From contig NZ_VCLA01000170.1 in the NCBI RefSeq assembly GCF_009600885.1, positions 215,603 to 279,602 of the forward strand: a stretch of DNA of 64,000 nucleotides, written 5' to 3'. Below the pieces are notes generated by a model that was not told where the DNA came from, made no database searches, and saw only the letters and a program-made list of their open reading frames with translations. Source of the DNA: Streptomyces jumonjinensis. GTDB lineage: Bacteria > Actinomycetota > Actinomycetes > Streptomycetales > Streptomycetaceae. Of the stretch, positions 8,469 to 17,039 are shown piece by piece (positions within the stretch are counted from its first letter, which is position 1; each line of letters opens with the position of its first letter). A program made the translations under genes and the position numbers.

Positions 8469-9569
8469 TCACCGCAGTACGAGGCTGTCCCGGATCACCT
8501 TGTCGCTGGCGCGCAGAGCCGCCGACAGCTCAGCGTGCAGATGATCCGGGATGGCCCCGGTGCCCAGCGCGCAGGCCCGGACCAAGGCACGGCAGTCCTG
8601 AGCTTCTCGGTCCGTGGCCAGGGTGAGGAAGAGTGGGTGGGCCAGGACCTCGCGGGCTGCGTAGCCGTCCTCGGCCTCCGTCGTCCTGCGGTGGAGGTCT
8701 TCCACGATGCGCTGAGCGCCGACCGCTTCGACGGCATCGACCGCGTCGAGAACAGTGAGGCCGAGCCGGATGTCGAAGACGGTCATCCCAGGTTCTGCCG
8801 GCCGTTGAAGGTAGACCGCGATCAGCTCTGCCAGATGGGCGTCGAACGGCTGCTGGGCATCGCGGCGGCACAGGACGGTCAGGCACGCTGTGACGGCTTG
8901 TTCCCACGGGTCGCCGGGCGTCGTGTCGTGGAGGAGAGCTGCTGCCGATGCCGTGTCGCCGGAAACGAGAGCCGCCAGTACGGCGACCTGGCGGCCGTCG
9001 AACATTCGCTTGCCGACGCCTCGGTGGGACTTGATGTGCGTCAGGGCCTCGGCCCAGCGGCCGGCGGTGGTCAGGGTGCGGGTGCCGTCGGCGAGGAGTA
9101 CCCGCCAGAGCCAAGCACGGACCTCTTGGCGGTCGGCTTCGGTCGCCGTGAGGTCCGCCGGTATCTCGACGCCGTCGAAGCGGGCATGTGCGCCTGCTTC
9201 GACGGTTCCGTACAGGTCGAGCAGTCGTTGCCGTCCCTCGTCGGCGCGGCCGGTGCGGATCTGGAGGCGGGCGAGGTTGACGACGGGTTCGAGTCCGCGG
9301 ATCGCGCTCATCCCGGGCAGCGGACAGGCGTGGAGGTACGCGGCGGCGTGCTGGTGGCACAGCTCGCGCGCCAGGTCGGGAAGGCCCAGGTCGGAGGCGA
9401 TGAGCGCGGCCTGGTTGTACACGGCCGACGCCAGGCCCTGGTCGGCCTTCCGTACCGCGGTGTCGGCCAGATCGACGAGCGCGCGGATGCGTTGGGGCAG
9501 GGGTAAGCAGGTGGGGCGGAATCGGGCGACGAGCGGGAAGCGCTGGGCGGTGGGTCCGTGCGGGTCCAT
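8469..9569 (-). CDS. Helical-repeat (TPR-like) protein of the lanthipeptide cluster
   Basis: A 366-aa, almost entirely alpha-helical, Ala/Leu-rich protein without membrane segments. Helix pairs such as LADTAVRKADQGLASAVYNQ and LARLQIRTGRADEGRQRLL suggest tetratricopeptide-like repeats. No DNA-binding or catalytic motif is evident. It is the last gene of the minus-strand run precursor-LanB-LanC-methyltransferase, 75 bases after the methyltransferase, and is probably co-transcribed as an accessory or regulatory protein. The ATG at 9569 follows GGGGGA; the longer GTG start at 9608 has no such site. The exact role is unknown. Confidence 0.75.
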   Translation of the reverse strand: MDPHGPTAQRFPLVARFRPTCLPLPQRIRALVDLADTAVRKADQGLASAVYNQAALIASDLGLPDLARELCHQHAAAYLHACPLPGMSAIRGLEPVVNLARLQIRTGRADEGRQRLLDLYGTVEAGAHARFDGVEIPADLTATEADRQEVRAWLWRVLLADGTRTLTTAGRWAEALTHIKSHRGVGKRMFDGRQVAVLAALVSGDTASAAALLHDTTPGDPWEQAVTACLTVLCRRDAQQPFDAHLAELIAVYLQRPAEPGMTVFDIRLGLTVLDAVDAVEAVGAQRIVEDLHRRTTEAEDGYAAREVLAHPLFLTLATDREAQDCRALVRACALGTGAIPDHLHAELSAALRASDKVIRDSLVLR

Positions 9570-9644
9570 GAGTCCCCCGGGGCGTGGGCGGGGACGGTGC
9601 CCGCCCACAGAGGCCGACGGGCACCGTCCTCTATCTGCGGGGCA

Positions 9645-11726
9645 TCACTGCCAGTCGACGACGATCCGGTTCAGCGGCGTGTCGAGGGCGAAGAGACCGG
9701 GGCGCTGTTCGACGGGCGGAGCGTCGAGGGGCTGGATCTCAAAGGTGGCCTCCCGACTGCGGTACTCCCGGTCCCAGGTGCGGACGGCGTCGGCGACGTT
9801 CGCGGCCAGTTCGTCGCTGCCGGGGCCGTGGCCGATGACACCGAACTCCCAGAGCTTGCCGCCCTCCGGGGTCCTCTTCTCCAGCAGCCGCCGGGCCAGG
9901 TAGGTGACGGCGCCCTTCTCCACGGCGGCGGTGGACGAGGGGTAGGGGTCCTCGGCGAGCAGGCCGCCCTTGGCGCTCTGCGGGAAGAGCATCCGGATCA
10001 GCCCGGAGGGCAGGAAGCAGGTGAGGAACAGCTCCATCCATTCCGGTGACTCCATGGCGCGGACCGTCATCCCGGTCCACTCCTCGGTGCGCGGCTGCTC
10101 CAGAACACGGGCGACGGCGTCGGCGTCGATGTTCTGGCCGGCGGGGGCCTGGAGCCGGACGGTGCCGTCGGCGCTGAGCGGGATGACACGGCGGTCGTCG
10201 TCGGCGATACCCCGCCGGAGCGGCATGAAGGTGTTCATCTCACTGCCGAGGGACACCCACCGGCCGTCGCGCTGTTCGTACGCGATGGAGCGGGCGACGC
10301 TGCCCTTGAGGCGCTGGGGGACGAGGAGCCGTCCGCCGGGGGCGAGCTGGTCCAGCCAGGCGTGCGGCACACCGTGCGCGCCGACGGCGGCGATGATCCG
10401 GTCGTAGGGTGCGCCTTCCGCGTATCCGAGGGCTCCGTCCCTGGTCACGGCCTCGACATTGTTGATCCCGGCGGCGGCCAGGTGGGCGCGGGCGCCCTCC
10501 ACGAGGTCGTCGTCGATGTCGAGAGTGGTGACGTGACCAGTCTCGCCAACCAGGTGCGCGAGAAGTGCGGCGTTGTAGCCGCTTCCGGCGCCGAGTTCGA
10601 GGACGCGGTCGCCGGGCCGGACGTCGAGCTGGTCCAGCATGAGGGCGACGACCCCCGGCTGGGAGGCGCAGGAGATGGAGGTGCCGTCGGTGTCGTACTT
10701 GATGTGCACCGGCGCGTTGGCGTAGGCGTCTTCGAGCGACGCGTCGGGCACGAACACATGGCGGGGGACGGCCCGCAGGGCGGTCTCGACGGCGGAGGTG
10801 CGGGCGTGTCCGTTCGCCCGAATCTGGTCGACCAGGGCGTTCCGAAGGCACTCGGCATCCGCCGAGTCGGTGGTGATCGTGTCGGTGTTCACCGCGCCGA
10901 CGCTATCGACGTCCGCCGCTGCCCCGCTGGGCGACGCGGTGTTGTCACTGGTTCCCATGACTACCTCTCGTGCGATGTTGAACAGAGCGCTCTGGTCGTC
11001 CCGAAGGAGACCGGCGCGGTTGGCGTAGAAGATCACGTGGTGGGCGAGCACGGCCCGCAGCCCACGGGTGAGACCACCGTGGTCCGCGAGATCAGCGAGC
11101 GTCGCCCCCGTCCGCTCGAAGGCGGTGACCCATTCGTCGTGCCTGTGGAACGGGCCGCCCTGGTGGCAGAGACTGCGGGCGTCGGCCGTCATCAACTTCC
11201 GTACGGCGGGAGCAAGCTCGGCGGCGCGCTCGGCCGGCAGCCGATCGGTGGCCGGTCGAAGGGCGGCGACCTTCGACCAGACGTCCCCCTGCTCGAACCA
11301 GTCGAGTCCGGCACCGCGCATCATGACGCTCACCAGCAGTACTGCGGTCTCCCGGCGCCCTAGGTGCTCTGGGCCCGGCTGGTACGTCAGCAGGTGGCGG
11401 CAGTCGCTGTGGAACAGTTCGTGGGCAGCGTCCATGGCCGCCTGGCCGCCGAATGCGTCAGTCTCGGGCTCGTATATGCCGGGCAGCCACGACACGACCG
11501 AGCCCTCACCGACGAGGTCGTCCAGCAGCGACTCCACGCGTGGGGCCGGTTCGTCGGCGCGGTACCGCAGGGGCCAGGGCTGTTTGTTCATGAACCACCA
11601 GCCGGAGAGCTGCTCGGCGGCTTCGGCGGCGATCAGGGCGGGAGTGAGGCGTTCGACGATGACGGGCCGGGCGCGTGAACGGTCGACGAAGGTGATGTTG
11701 TGCTGCTGCCAGCGGTCGGAGGGCAT
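9645..11726 (-). CDS. SpaB_C-like domain fused to PIMT-type methyltransferase (FxLD system)
   Basis: A 693-aa protein with two parts. Residues 1 to about 256 resemble the thiopeptide/lanthipeptide SpaB C-terminal (glutamate-eliminating) domain; WLPGIYEPETDAFGGQAAMD and AHELFHSD are characteristic. Residues from about 290 to the end resemble protein-L-isoaspartate O-methyltransferase, with SAM motif LELGAGSGYNAALLA (about 374-389) and AAVGAHGVPHAWLDQLAPGG. In FxLD lanthipeptide clusters this methyltransferase family is a hallmark; related enzymes convert a core Asp to isoaspartate through a methyl ester. The ATG at 11726 follows GAAGGA. At residue 257 an internal ATG is preceded by AGAGGTAGTC, so the two domains may descend from separate genes or still be made separately. 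Confidence 0.88.
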   Translation of the reverse strand: MPSDRWQQHNITFVDRSRARPVIVERLTPALIAAEAAEQLSGWWFMNKQPWPLRYRADEPAPRVESLLDDLVGEGSVVSWLPGIYEPETDAFGGQAAMDAAHELFHSDCRHLLTYQPGPEHLGRRETAVLLVSVMMRGAGLDWFEQGDVWSKVAALRPATDRLPAERAAELAPAVRKLMTADARSLCHQGGPFHRHDEWVTAFERTGATLADLADHGGLTRGLRAVLAHHVIFYANRAGLLRDDQSALFNIAREVVMGTSDNTASPSGAAADVDSVGAVNTDTITTDSADAECLRNALVDQIRANGHARTSAVETALRAVPRHVFVPDASLEDAYANAPVHIKYDTDGTSISCASQPGVVALMLDQLDVRPGDRVLELGAGSGYNAALLAHLVGETGHVTTLDIDDDLVEGARAHLAAAGINNVEAVTRDGALGYAEGAPYDRIIAAVGAHGVPHAWLDQLAPGGRLLVPQRLKGSVARSIAYEQRDGRWVSLGSEMNTFMPLRRGIADDDRRVIPLSADGTVRLQAPAGQNIDADAVARVLEQPRTEEWTGMTVRAMESPEWMELFLTCFLPSGLIRMLFPQSAKGGLLAEDPYPSSTAAVEKGAVTYLARRLLEKRTPEGGKLWEFGVIGHGPGSDELAANVADAVRTWDREYRSREATFEIQPLDAPPVEQRPGLFALDTPLNRIVVDWQ
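10956..10969 (-). promoter_or_regulatory. Internal ribosome-binding site before the methyltransferase domain
   Basis: On the minus strand AGAGGTAGTC is followed directly by an in-frame ATG (10956-10958). The same AGGTAGTC-type site precedes the precursor and lanB starts, so it looks like a retained start of a formerly separate methyltransferase gene. Confidence 0.5.
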
Positions 11727-11748
11727 CGAGGGTCCTTCGGGCGGTGGA

Positions 11749-12981
11749 TCAGGCGATGAGCAGGCAGGAGTCCCAAGCGGATCGGGGCGAGGTGGTGGTG
11801 CTGGGCGCGATGAGCGCCAGGGCGACACCGGCAGCACCGTCGAGCAGGCCAGGATCTCCGCTCCCGAGCGCTGCGTCCGGTGGGAGGATCTCGTTCAGGA
11901 GCGCCGGGATCGCGGCGCGTATCCGGTCCACGGTCGTGGCATGGGCGTCCTCCGCGACGCGGGCCGCCAGGTGGGCAAGCCCTGCGACGCCGTGGCAGAG
12001 GCCGTTGTCCGTGATGGCCTTGAGTTGGTCGGCGTCAGTGAGAGCAGCCACGAGGGCGTTCTCCGCCCGGACGCGGCGGCGGGTGTCGCCGAGGGCGAGC
12101 CCGGCGAGCTGCTGAGCACGGGCGAGACCGGCGGTCCCGTAGCACCAGGATGGCCGCCGGGGCGTGGACGGGGTGAGGCGGCCGGTACGCAGTTCGTCCC
12201 GGGTGATCCAGTACGGCCATGCCGGGCCGGGCCCGGTCTCCCAGCGGTCCAGCCACGCCAGGATGGTGCGCATCGCCGCGTGGTGCCCGCTGACGACGGT
12301 GCCATGCCGGGCGGCCAAGGCCAGGAGGGCGAGTACGCCGCCGATGCCGTGCGCCATGCCGTGGTTGGCGTGGCCGCCGGGGAAGCGGTCGTCCGGATTG
12401 CCCGAGGGGCCGGTCTCCGTCCACCAGCCTGGCAGGGGCTCGTCCTGCTCGGTCGGCGGTTCAGTGAGGCGTACGCAGTAGGCGAGCACGGCACGAGTCG
12501 TGTCGCCGTCGGGGCTGCGGCGCAGAAGATAGGCCGCGTATCCGGTGAGTCCTCGGATGACGTCGAACTCGGCGAGCTGCGGTAGCCGTCCGGCGTCGAT
12601 GCGGCGATGAGCGGCCTCCAGACGGCGCCGGACGTCGATCACGATCTGTCGGTCCAACGAGTCCAGGGCACTCTGGTAGGCCCCGGGGAAGCGGTCCGCC
12701 GCACAGGCCAGGGCATGGGCGAGGGCGGGAGCGCCGTAGAAGGGGTGGCTGTCAGGACCGCTGGTGAGAGGTTGGCGGGAGGCGGCGGTGAGCCAGTCGT
12801 GAGCGCGTTGCCGCGGCCCGAGGCCGTGCGCGGCCCGTTCGATGTGCAGGAGTGCGATGCCGGGAGGGCCATAGGCCAGGTGCTGCCCGTACGCGGGCAC
12901 GGCCCAGGACCGGGGCACATCGGGATCGGCGAGCTGGGACGAGATGGCGTCGGCCAGGTCAAGGGCCGGGTGGGTGGTCAT
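11749..12981 (-). CDS. lanC: Lanthionine synthetase C family cyclase (LanC)
   Basis: This 410-aa zinc enzyme should add cysteine thiols to dehydrated Ser/Thr residues, closing (methyl)lanthionine rings in the FxLD precursor. The LanC hallmarks are all present: HGMAHGIGGVLALLA, the first zinc ligand in SWCYGTAGLA (Cys about 280) and the Cys-His pair in NGLCHGVAGLAHLA (about 329-330). The ATG at 12981 follows GGGGAGG and overlaps the lanB stop by ATGA, indicating translational coupling; a longer open frame reaching 14364 is an antisense reading through lanB. The next gene starts 22 bases downstream. Confidence 0.93.
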   Translation of the reverse strand: MTTHPALDLADAISSQLADPDVPRSWAVPAYGQHLAYGPPGIALLHIERAAHGLGPRQRAHDWLTAASRQPLTSGPDSHPFYGAPALAHALACAADRFPGAYQSALDSLDRQIVIDVRRRLEAAHRRIDAGRLPQLAEFDVIRGLTGYAAYLLRRSPDGDTTRAVLAYCVRLTEPPTEQDEPLPGWWTETGPSGNPDDRFPGGHANHGMAHGIGGVLALLALAARHGTVVSGHHAAMRTILAWLDRWETGPGPAWPYWITRDELRTGRLTPSTPRRPSWCYGTAGLARAQQLAGLALGDTRRRVRAENALVAALTDADQLKAITDNGLCHGVAGLAHLAARVAEDAHATTVDRIRAAIPALLNEILPPDAALGSGDPGLLDGAAGVALALIAPSTTTSPRSAWDSCLLIA

Positions 12982-15900
12982 GATGGCCTCCCCTTTGTAC
13001 GGGCGATCCAGGCGAGAGCGGCAGCGCGCGCCAGGTAGAGGCACACCTCTTCCTCGGGGAAGTTCACCGCGACATGCCGTACGAAGTGGACGTGCAAGAG
13101 GGACGTCAGAACGTCGTCGACGGCGATTCCCTGAGTGTCCGGGCCCGGCAGATGGGGCCGGTAGGCGGCAAGGGCCGCGTCCCGTTCCGCCCACCCGGAC
13201 ACGATGACGTCCCCGCCCGGTACTCCGCGCAGCGCCGCCCAGTCGCCACGGGGGTCGGCCAGCCGTACGGCCTCCGCGAATTGCGGGCGCGGGACGGGCA
13301 CGGGAGCCGTCGGCGGAATGTGGTCGACCAGCCACCGCATCCCAGCTTCCGTGCTGCCGAGGAAGGCGGAGGCGATGGCGACAGTGTGCGCCGCCACCAG
13401 GGCACGTTGGCCGGGACGCTGCCGCTGCGCGAGCTGCGTCATCACGGCGCGCGAGTCGGCCCGGAAGACCTCTTCGGCAGCCTCCCACGCCGCTCCGGAA
13501 CCCCAGCGGCCCATCTCGCGGTACGAGGTCGGATAGCGCAGATCGGCAAGCAGGCCGGCCCGGCGCAGTTCGTCGGCCCACTCGCTCACCGCACGGGCGG
13601 TCTCGCCGAAGGCGTCCGGATGGGGGAGGGCGATACGGAGGCGGAGATGCTGGGCCGGGTGGCGGAAGCGGATGAGCCACCACGGCGGGTTGCCGAGCCG
13701 CTCCAGCAGGCCGGGCAGGTGCTGGGCGAGCACGGTGTCCTGGCGGCGGGCATCTCCGTACAGGGTGGCCAGGAGTACGGGGGAGGTGGCTGGCGGCTGC
13801 ATCTGTGCTGGTGAGAGTGCACGAGCCGGGGTGGGGGCGGGCAGGGGCGGCCACACCGCCGGCCGTACCGCCTTGAGCGGCAAGACGACCTCGTGGGCAC
13901 GCCCACCGCACCAGCCGTACCCCTCCGGGGCTTCGACGAGCATGGCGGTGTGCGCACGGTCGAGGTGCTGGCGGAGCAGCGTTCGGTGACCGGCCTCTTC
14001 GAGGTCGAGGAAGAGGTGCCGGTCGCCCTCTCCGAGATAGACGTGACGCGGCAGCCGTCGACGGGCACGCCAGTCGGCCAGGGCTGCGTCCCACTCGGCG
14101 CCGCTGGGCAACTCCGACGACTCCAGCCGCCAGCGCGCCGGGGCCAGCACCGTTCGTCCGTAGCGGAGGCGCGGAAGGAACGGCATCGCTGCGGCGGCGC
14201 CCCAGTCGAAGACGGTGACCTGTGCACACTGGGCACGGGACAGCTCGGTGAGATACCGCGCCAGCGGCGGGGTGTGCGTGCGCAGGTTCAGCGCGTTCAT
14301 CCCCACCGCTTCGACACGATGGCCCCGCCCGGGAGCGGCCAGGTACATCCGGCGTCCGTCGCACGCGACCGCGAGGTCGTCGAGGGTGAGAACGCCCGGT
14401 TCCGGGGCGCGATGCTCCTGGAGGCTGATCACGGTGGGCAGGACCTGAGGTGTACGAGTGACGTGAGCGCTCTCGGGGAGGAGCGGCGGGAAGGAGAGCT
14501 GCGCGGGCACGGTGTCGCCGTCCGCGGTCGGGGGATCAGCCAGCTCCGTGCTCAGCGCCTCGCGGTCGCCAGGCTCCAGCACGCTGAGGAAGCGACCTGT
14601 GGAGACGCCAGCACCGCGTGACACGCTCACGATCTCCAGTCGGAACCGCCCGCGCCGCAAATCGTCCAAGCTGGCTGAGTGCACCCGTACGCCCACCTCC
14701 AGGTGCGGCGGTACTCGTGGTTCGTCGGGCCCCACATCGAGAGCGGCGATCAGCTCGTCGGTGAGGACGACCTCCTTCTGGCCTTCGAGCGCGGCTGTCT
14801 GCGCTAGGCGTACGAGTACGTCGTCCCGAGCGGAGACCCGAGGCCGACGCGCACCGGCCGGCGTGCCCGGGTAGCCCTCGGGATAGCCGACGCCGCTGTC
14901 TGCCACGACCTCCTTGAGCGGCACCATCGTGCCGATGCCGTACCGCTCGTAGAACCGCTGGTGATACTCACCCCACGCAACGGTTCCATACGGGCGCGCG
15001 CTCAACCGGGTCAGGACGAGCGCGGCACGCTCGACTTCCCGGGCCACCGCCTCCGGCAGTACGAGCTGGGCGTTCAGCCGTAGGTCGAACGCGATGGGGT
15101 GGCGCTTCCCGTCCGGCACGAGCTCCCGCATCCGCGCGGCGGCTCTGTCCCGACCGTCATGCGTGGAGCACTCCCTCAAGGCTGACCGGATCGCGCGCAG
15201 CTCGGCCACCGTCTTCGAGATCCGTGCAATGCTCTCGGCTTCGACGGCGTCGAGCTGGTCGAGGAGGTACCCGAGAGCGTCGGTCTCCGTGCTCGGGGCG
15301 TGCAGGCTGGTGATCAACACCCGCCGTCGGATCAGCTCCGCCAACAGCCGACGGGTCTTCTCCGGCCCGGCCTCGGGGAACTCCGCCCGGAGCTTGCTCA
15401 GGAGCAGCCCAACCCCGATCGGCTCCTCGGCTGCGGTGAGGGCCGCACGCACGGGTGAGGTGAGGGTCAGTGACGCCTCGACAGCACTGGTCCCGTCGCC
15501 TCGGTCATCGGACTGAAACGGCACGATGAGCCGGTCCCCACGGACCGACGCGGTGCTGTTGGCAACGACGGGCAGCCGTTCGAGCAGCTCCGGGCACGAC
15601 TCCAGCCGCTGTACGACGCTGGACAGCCACTCCGCCCCGGCCCGGCCGACGAGCACATGCTCCTCGCCCCAGTCCGCACTCACCTGCGATCCGAACTTCG
15701 CGGTGGCCACACCGGCGAACAGCCCAAAAGGAGTCGCCCGGTGCTGGGCCCGCAACAGGTATCGGACCACGGAAAGCACCGCACGCCGGAGGGCCCGTGG
15801 ATCGGACCGTTGACCCGTGCACAGGCCCTGTACTTGCGCGGCCAGGGCAGGGCTGGAGTGCTTCAAGGTCTCGGCGAAGTCCTCGTCCGCCATGACCGCG

Positions 15901-16043
15901 CACAGCCACGCCGCTTGATTTGCTGCGGCATCGGGCAGCCCGTCGTCCAGGTCGGGCCAGGGAGGGACCGCCAGCGGCGACTGGGCGACGGTGCGCACGA
16001 GGGCAGTTGTTCCGGCGCGGAATGCCGCGGTCGTCGTAACCAC
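12978..16043 (-). CDS. lanB: Lantibiotic dehydratase (LanB)
   Basis: A 1021-aa class I LanB. The enzyme glutamylates Ser/Thr of the precursor using glutamyl-tRNA and then eliminates glutamate to give Dha/Dhb. The N-terminal glutamylation domain fills about residues 1-700 (ALLRAQHRATPFGLFAGVAT is typical; here it reads LLRAQHRATPFGLFAGVA). A SpaB_C elimination domain occupies about 750-1005, recognised by PPWWLIRFRHPAQHLRLRI and PTSYREMGRWG. The protein is therefore full length, and the cluster holds a second SpaB_C-like domain in the methyltransferase fusion. The start is a GTG with GGAGGTAGTC immediately upstream. It lies 84 bases after the precursor gene and overlaps lanC by 4 bases. Confidence 0.94.
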   Translation of the reverse strand: MVTTTAAFRAGTTALVRTVAQSPLAVPPWPDLDDGLPDAAANQAAWLCAVMADEDFAETLKHSSPALAAQVQGLCTGQRSDPRALRRAVLSVVRYLLRAQHRATPFGLFAGVATAKFGSQVSADWGEEHVLVGRAGAEWLSSVVQRLESCPELLERLPVVANSTASVRGDRLIVPFQSDDRGDGTSAVEASLTLTSPVRAALTAAEEPIGVGLLLSKLRAEFPEAGPEKTRRLLAELIRRRVLITSLHAPSTETDALGYLLDQLDAVEAESIARISKTVAELRAIRSALRECSTHDGRDRAAARMRELVPDGKRHPIAFDLRLNAQLVLPEAVAREVERAALVLTRLSARPYGTVAWGEYHQRFYERYGIGTMVPLKEVVADSGVGYPEGYPGTPAGARRPRVSARDDVLVRLAQTAALEGQKEVVLTDELIAALDVGPDEPRVPPHLEVGVRVHSASLDDLRRGRFRLEIVSVSRGAGVSTGRFLSVLEPGDREALSTELADPPTADGDTVPAQLSFPPLLPESAHVTRTPQVLPTVISLQEHRAPEPGVLTLDDLAVACDGRRMYLAAPGRGHRVEAVGMNALNLRTHTPPLARYLTELSRAQCAQVTVFDWGAAAAMPFLPRLRYGRTVLAPARWRLESSELPSGAEWDAALADWRARRRLPRHVYLGEGDRHLFLDLEEAGHRTLLRQHLDRAHTAMLVEAPEGYGWCGGRAHEVVLPLKAVRPAVWPPLPAPTPARALSPAQMQPPATSPVLLATLYGDARRQDTVLAQHLPGLLERLGNPPWWLIRFRHPAQHLRLRIALPHPDAFGETARAVSEWADELRRAGLLADLRYPTSYREMGRWGSGAAWEAAEEVFRADSRAVMTQLAQRQRPGQRALVAAHTVAIASAFLGSTEAGMRWLVDHIPPTAPVPVPRPQFAEAVRLADPRGDWAALRGVPGGDVIVSGWAERDAALAAYRPHLPGPDTQGIAVDDVLTSLLHVHFVRHVAVNFPEEEVCLYLARAAALAWIARTKGRPS

Positions 16044-16127
16044 CGACTACCTCCGTAGGGTGCGGAAACGGGCGGCTGGTGCCGCCGCACGAAGGCGGCG
16101 GCACCAGCCGAACTGGCCACAGACAGG

Positions 16128-16307
16128 TCAGGCGACGTTGGTGGTGCAGGCCCCGCAGGTGGTACCGCAGTTGTCGTCGGTCAGGTTGACCAGCCCGGCC
16201 GGGTCGGCGATCTCGGCGAGGGAGACGTCCAGGTCGAAGCCGTCCGATGCGTCCGGTGCCTGGGGGCGGACCGGAGTGAAACTGGGTACCACGGTGTTGC
16301 GCGTCAT
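16128..16307 (-). CDS. lanA: FxLD family lanthipeptide precursor (59 aa)
   Basis: This gene is too short to stand out among long frames. It encodes 59 residues beginning MTRNTVVPSF. The leader contains GFDLDVSLAEI, an FxLD motif (F24-D-L-D27). The C-terminal part, NLTDDNCGTTCGACTTNVA, contains Cys47, Cys51 and Cys54 and Thr43, 49, 50, 55 and 56, enough for up to three (methyl)lanthionine rings. Asp44/Asp45 are candidate substrates of the PIMT-like enzyme. The ribosome-binding site GGAGGTAGTCACC directly precedes the ATG. Position upstream of lanB on the same strand supports the call. The leader cleavage site cannot be fixed from sequence. Confidence 0.92.
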   Translation of the reverse strand: MTRNTVVPSFTPVRPQAPDASDGFDLDVSLAEIADPAGLVNLTDDNCGTTCGACTTNVA

Positions 16308-16361
16308 GGTGACTACCTCCTTGTTTCATGGGTTCACTGATTGATGTGGCCGACGGGTCGT

Positions 16362-16808
16362 TCATCCGTCGCTGGTGAGCTGAAGCTCGGCCCAGACCTC
16401 CTTGCCCCATGGGCACCTGTCCGAGCCGTACAGGTCATAGCCCCAGCAGTCCGACACCGCGTCGATGAGGAGCAGGCCGCGGCCTGACTCATCACCGTGA
16501 TCCGCGTGGCCGGCGGCGGGCAGACGCTCCGGTTCCCAGTCCACGACGCCGACACGGACTCGCGACGCGCTCGGTCGTCCCACGGTCAGACGGATGTCGT
16601 GGCACGAGGTGTGCTTCGACGCGTTCGCGATCAGCTCCGTGACGATCAGCACGGCACCGTCGGCGAGTTCATCCAGGCACCACGCACCAAGTACACGCTG
16701 GACGAGCTTGCGGCAGGTCTCAGCGGTGGACGGCTGGCACGGGATGGTCTGGCTGTAGGCGGGACGCCCGACGCGGGCGGCATGGACAGGTGTGTTGAGA
16801 CTCGTCAT
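16362..16808 (-). CDS. RsbW/SpoIIAB-like ATP-binding protein (anti-sigma type)
   Basis: A 148-aa single-domain GHKL ATPase resembling anti-sigma factors and serine kinases. The N box is ELIANASKHT (about residues 58-67), and SGRGLLLIDAVSDCWGYDL matches the C-terminal G box region of the Streptomyces HATPase family. Such proteins commonly sit beside XRE-type regulators in Streptomyces. Here the gene lies 54 bases upstream of the lanthipeptide precursor on the same strand, and divergent from the HTH/repeat regulator at 17040, so it probably acts in regulation of the cluster. Its partner is unknown. Confidence 0.85.
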   Translation of the reverse strand: MTSLNTPVHAARVGRPAYSQTIPCQPSTAETCRKLVQRVLGAWCLDELADGAVLIVTELIANASKHTSCHDIRLTVGRPSASRVRVGVVDWEPERLPAAGHADHGDESGRGLLLIDAVSDCWGYDLYGSDRCPWGKEVWAELQLTSDG

Positions 16809-17039
16809 GGGAATGGAGCCTTCGGGTTGTCTCGGCGCCCGGTCCGCCCCTTGCGAGATGTGAGCGTGTGGACCGGGCCGTCAACAGCCGCCCGGGATGG
16901 TGGGCGGCCGACACCCAGATAACCCCGGCTTCCGTTCGGTTGGTTAGGACCATCAGGCATGCGCTCAACGGGTCGACCTAGGGCGATTTGCCCCAGCATT
17001 TACCTGACGATTGGGCGACGCGAGCGCTACCGTGCCGGG

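Noticed and set aside
13000..14364. Extension of the lanC frame through lanB to 14364
   Set aside because: The lanC ATG at 12981 has a ribosome-binding site and an ATGA overlap; the extension has no LanC similarity and lies in another frame of lanB.
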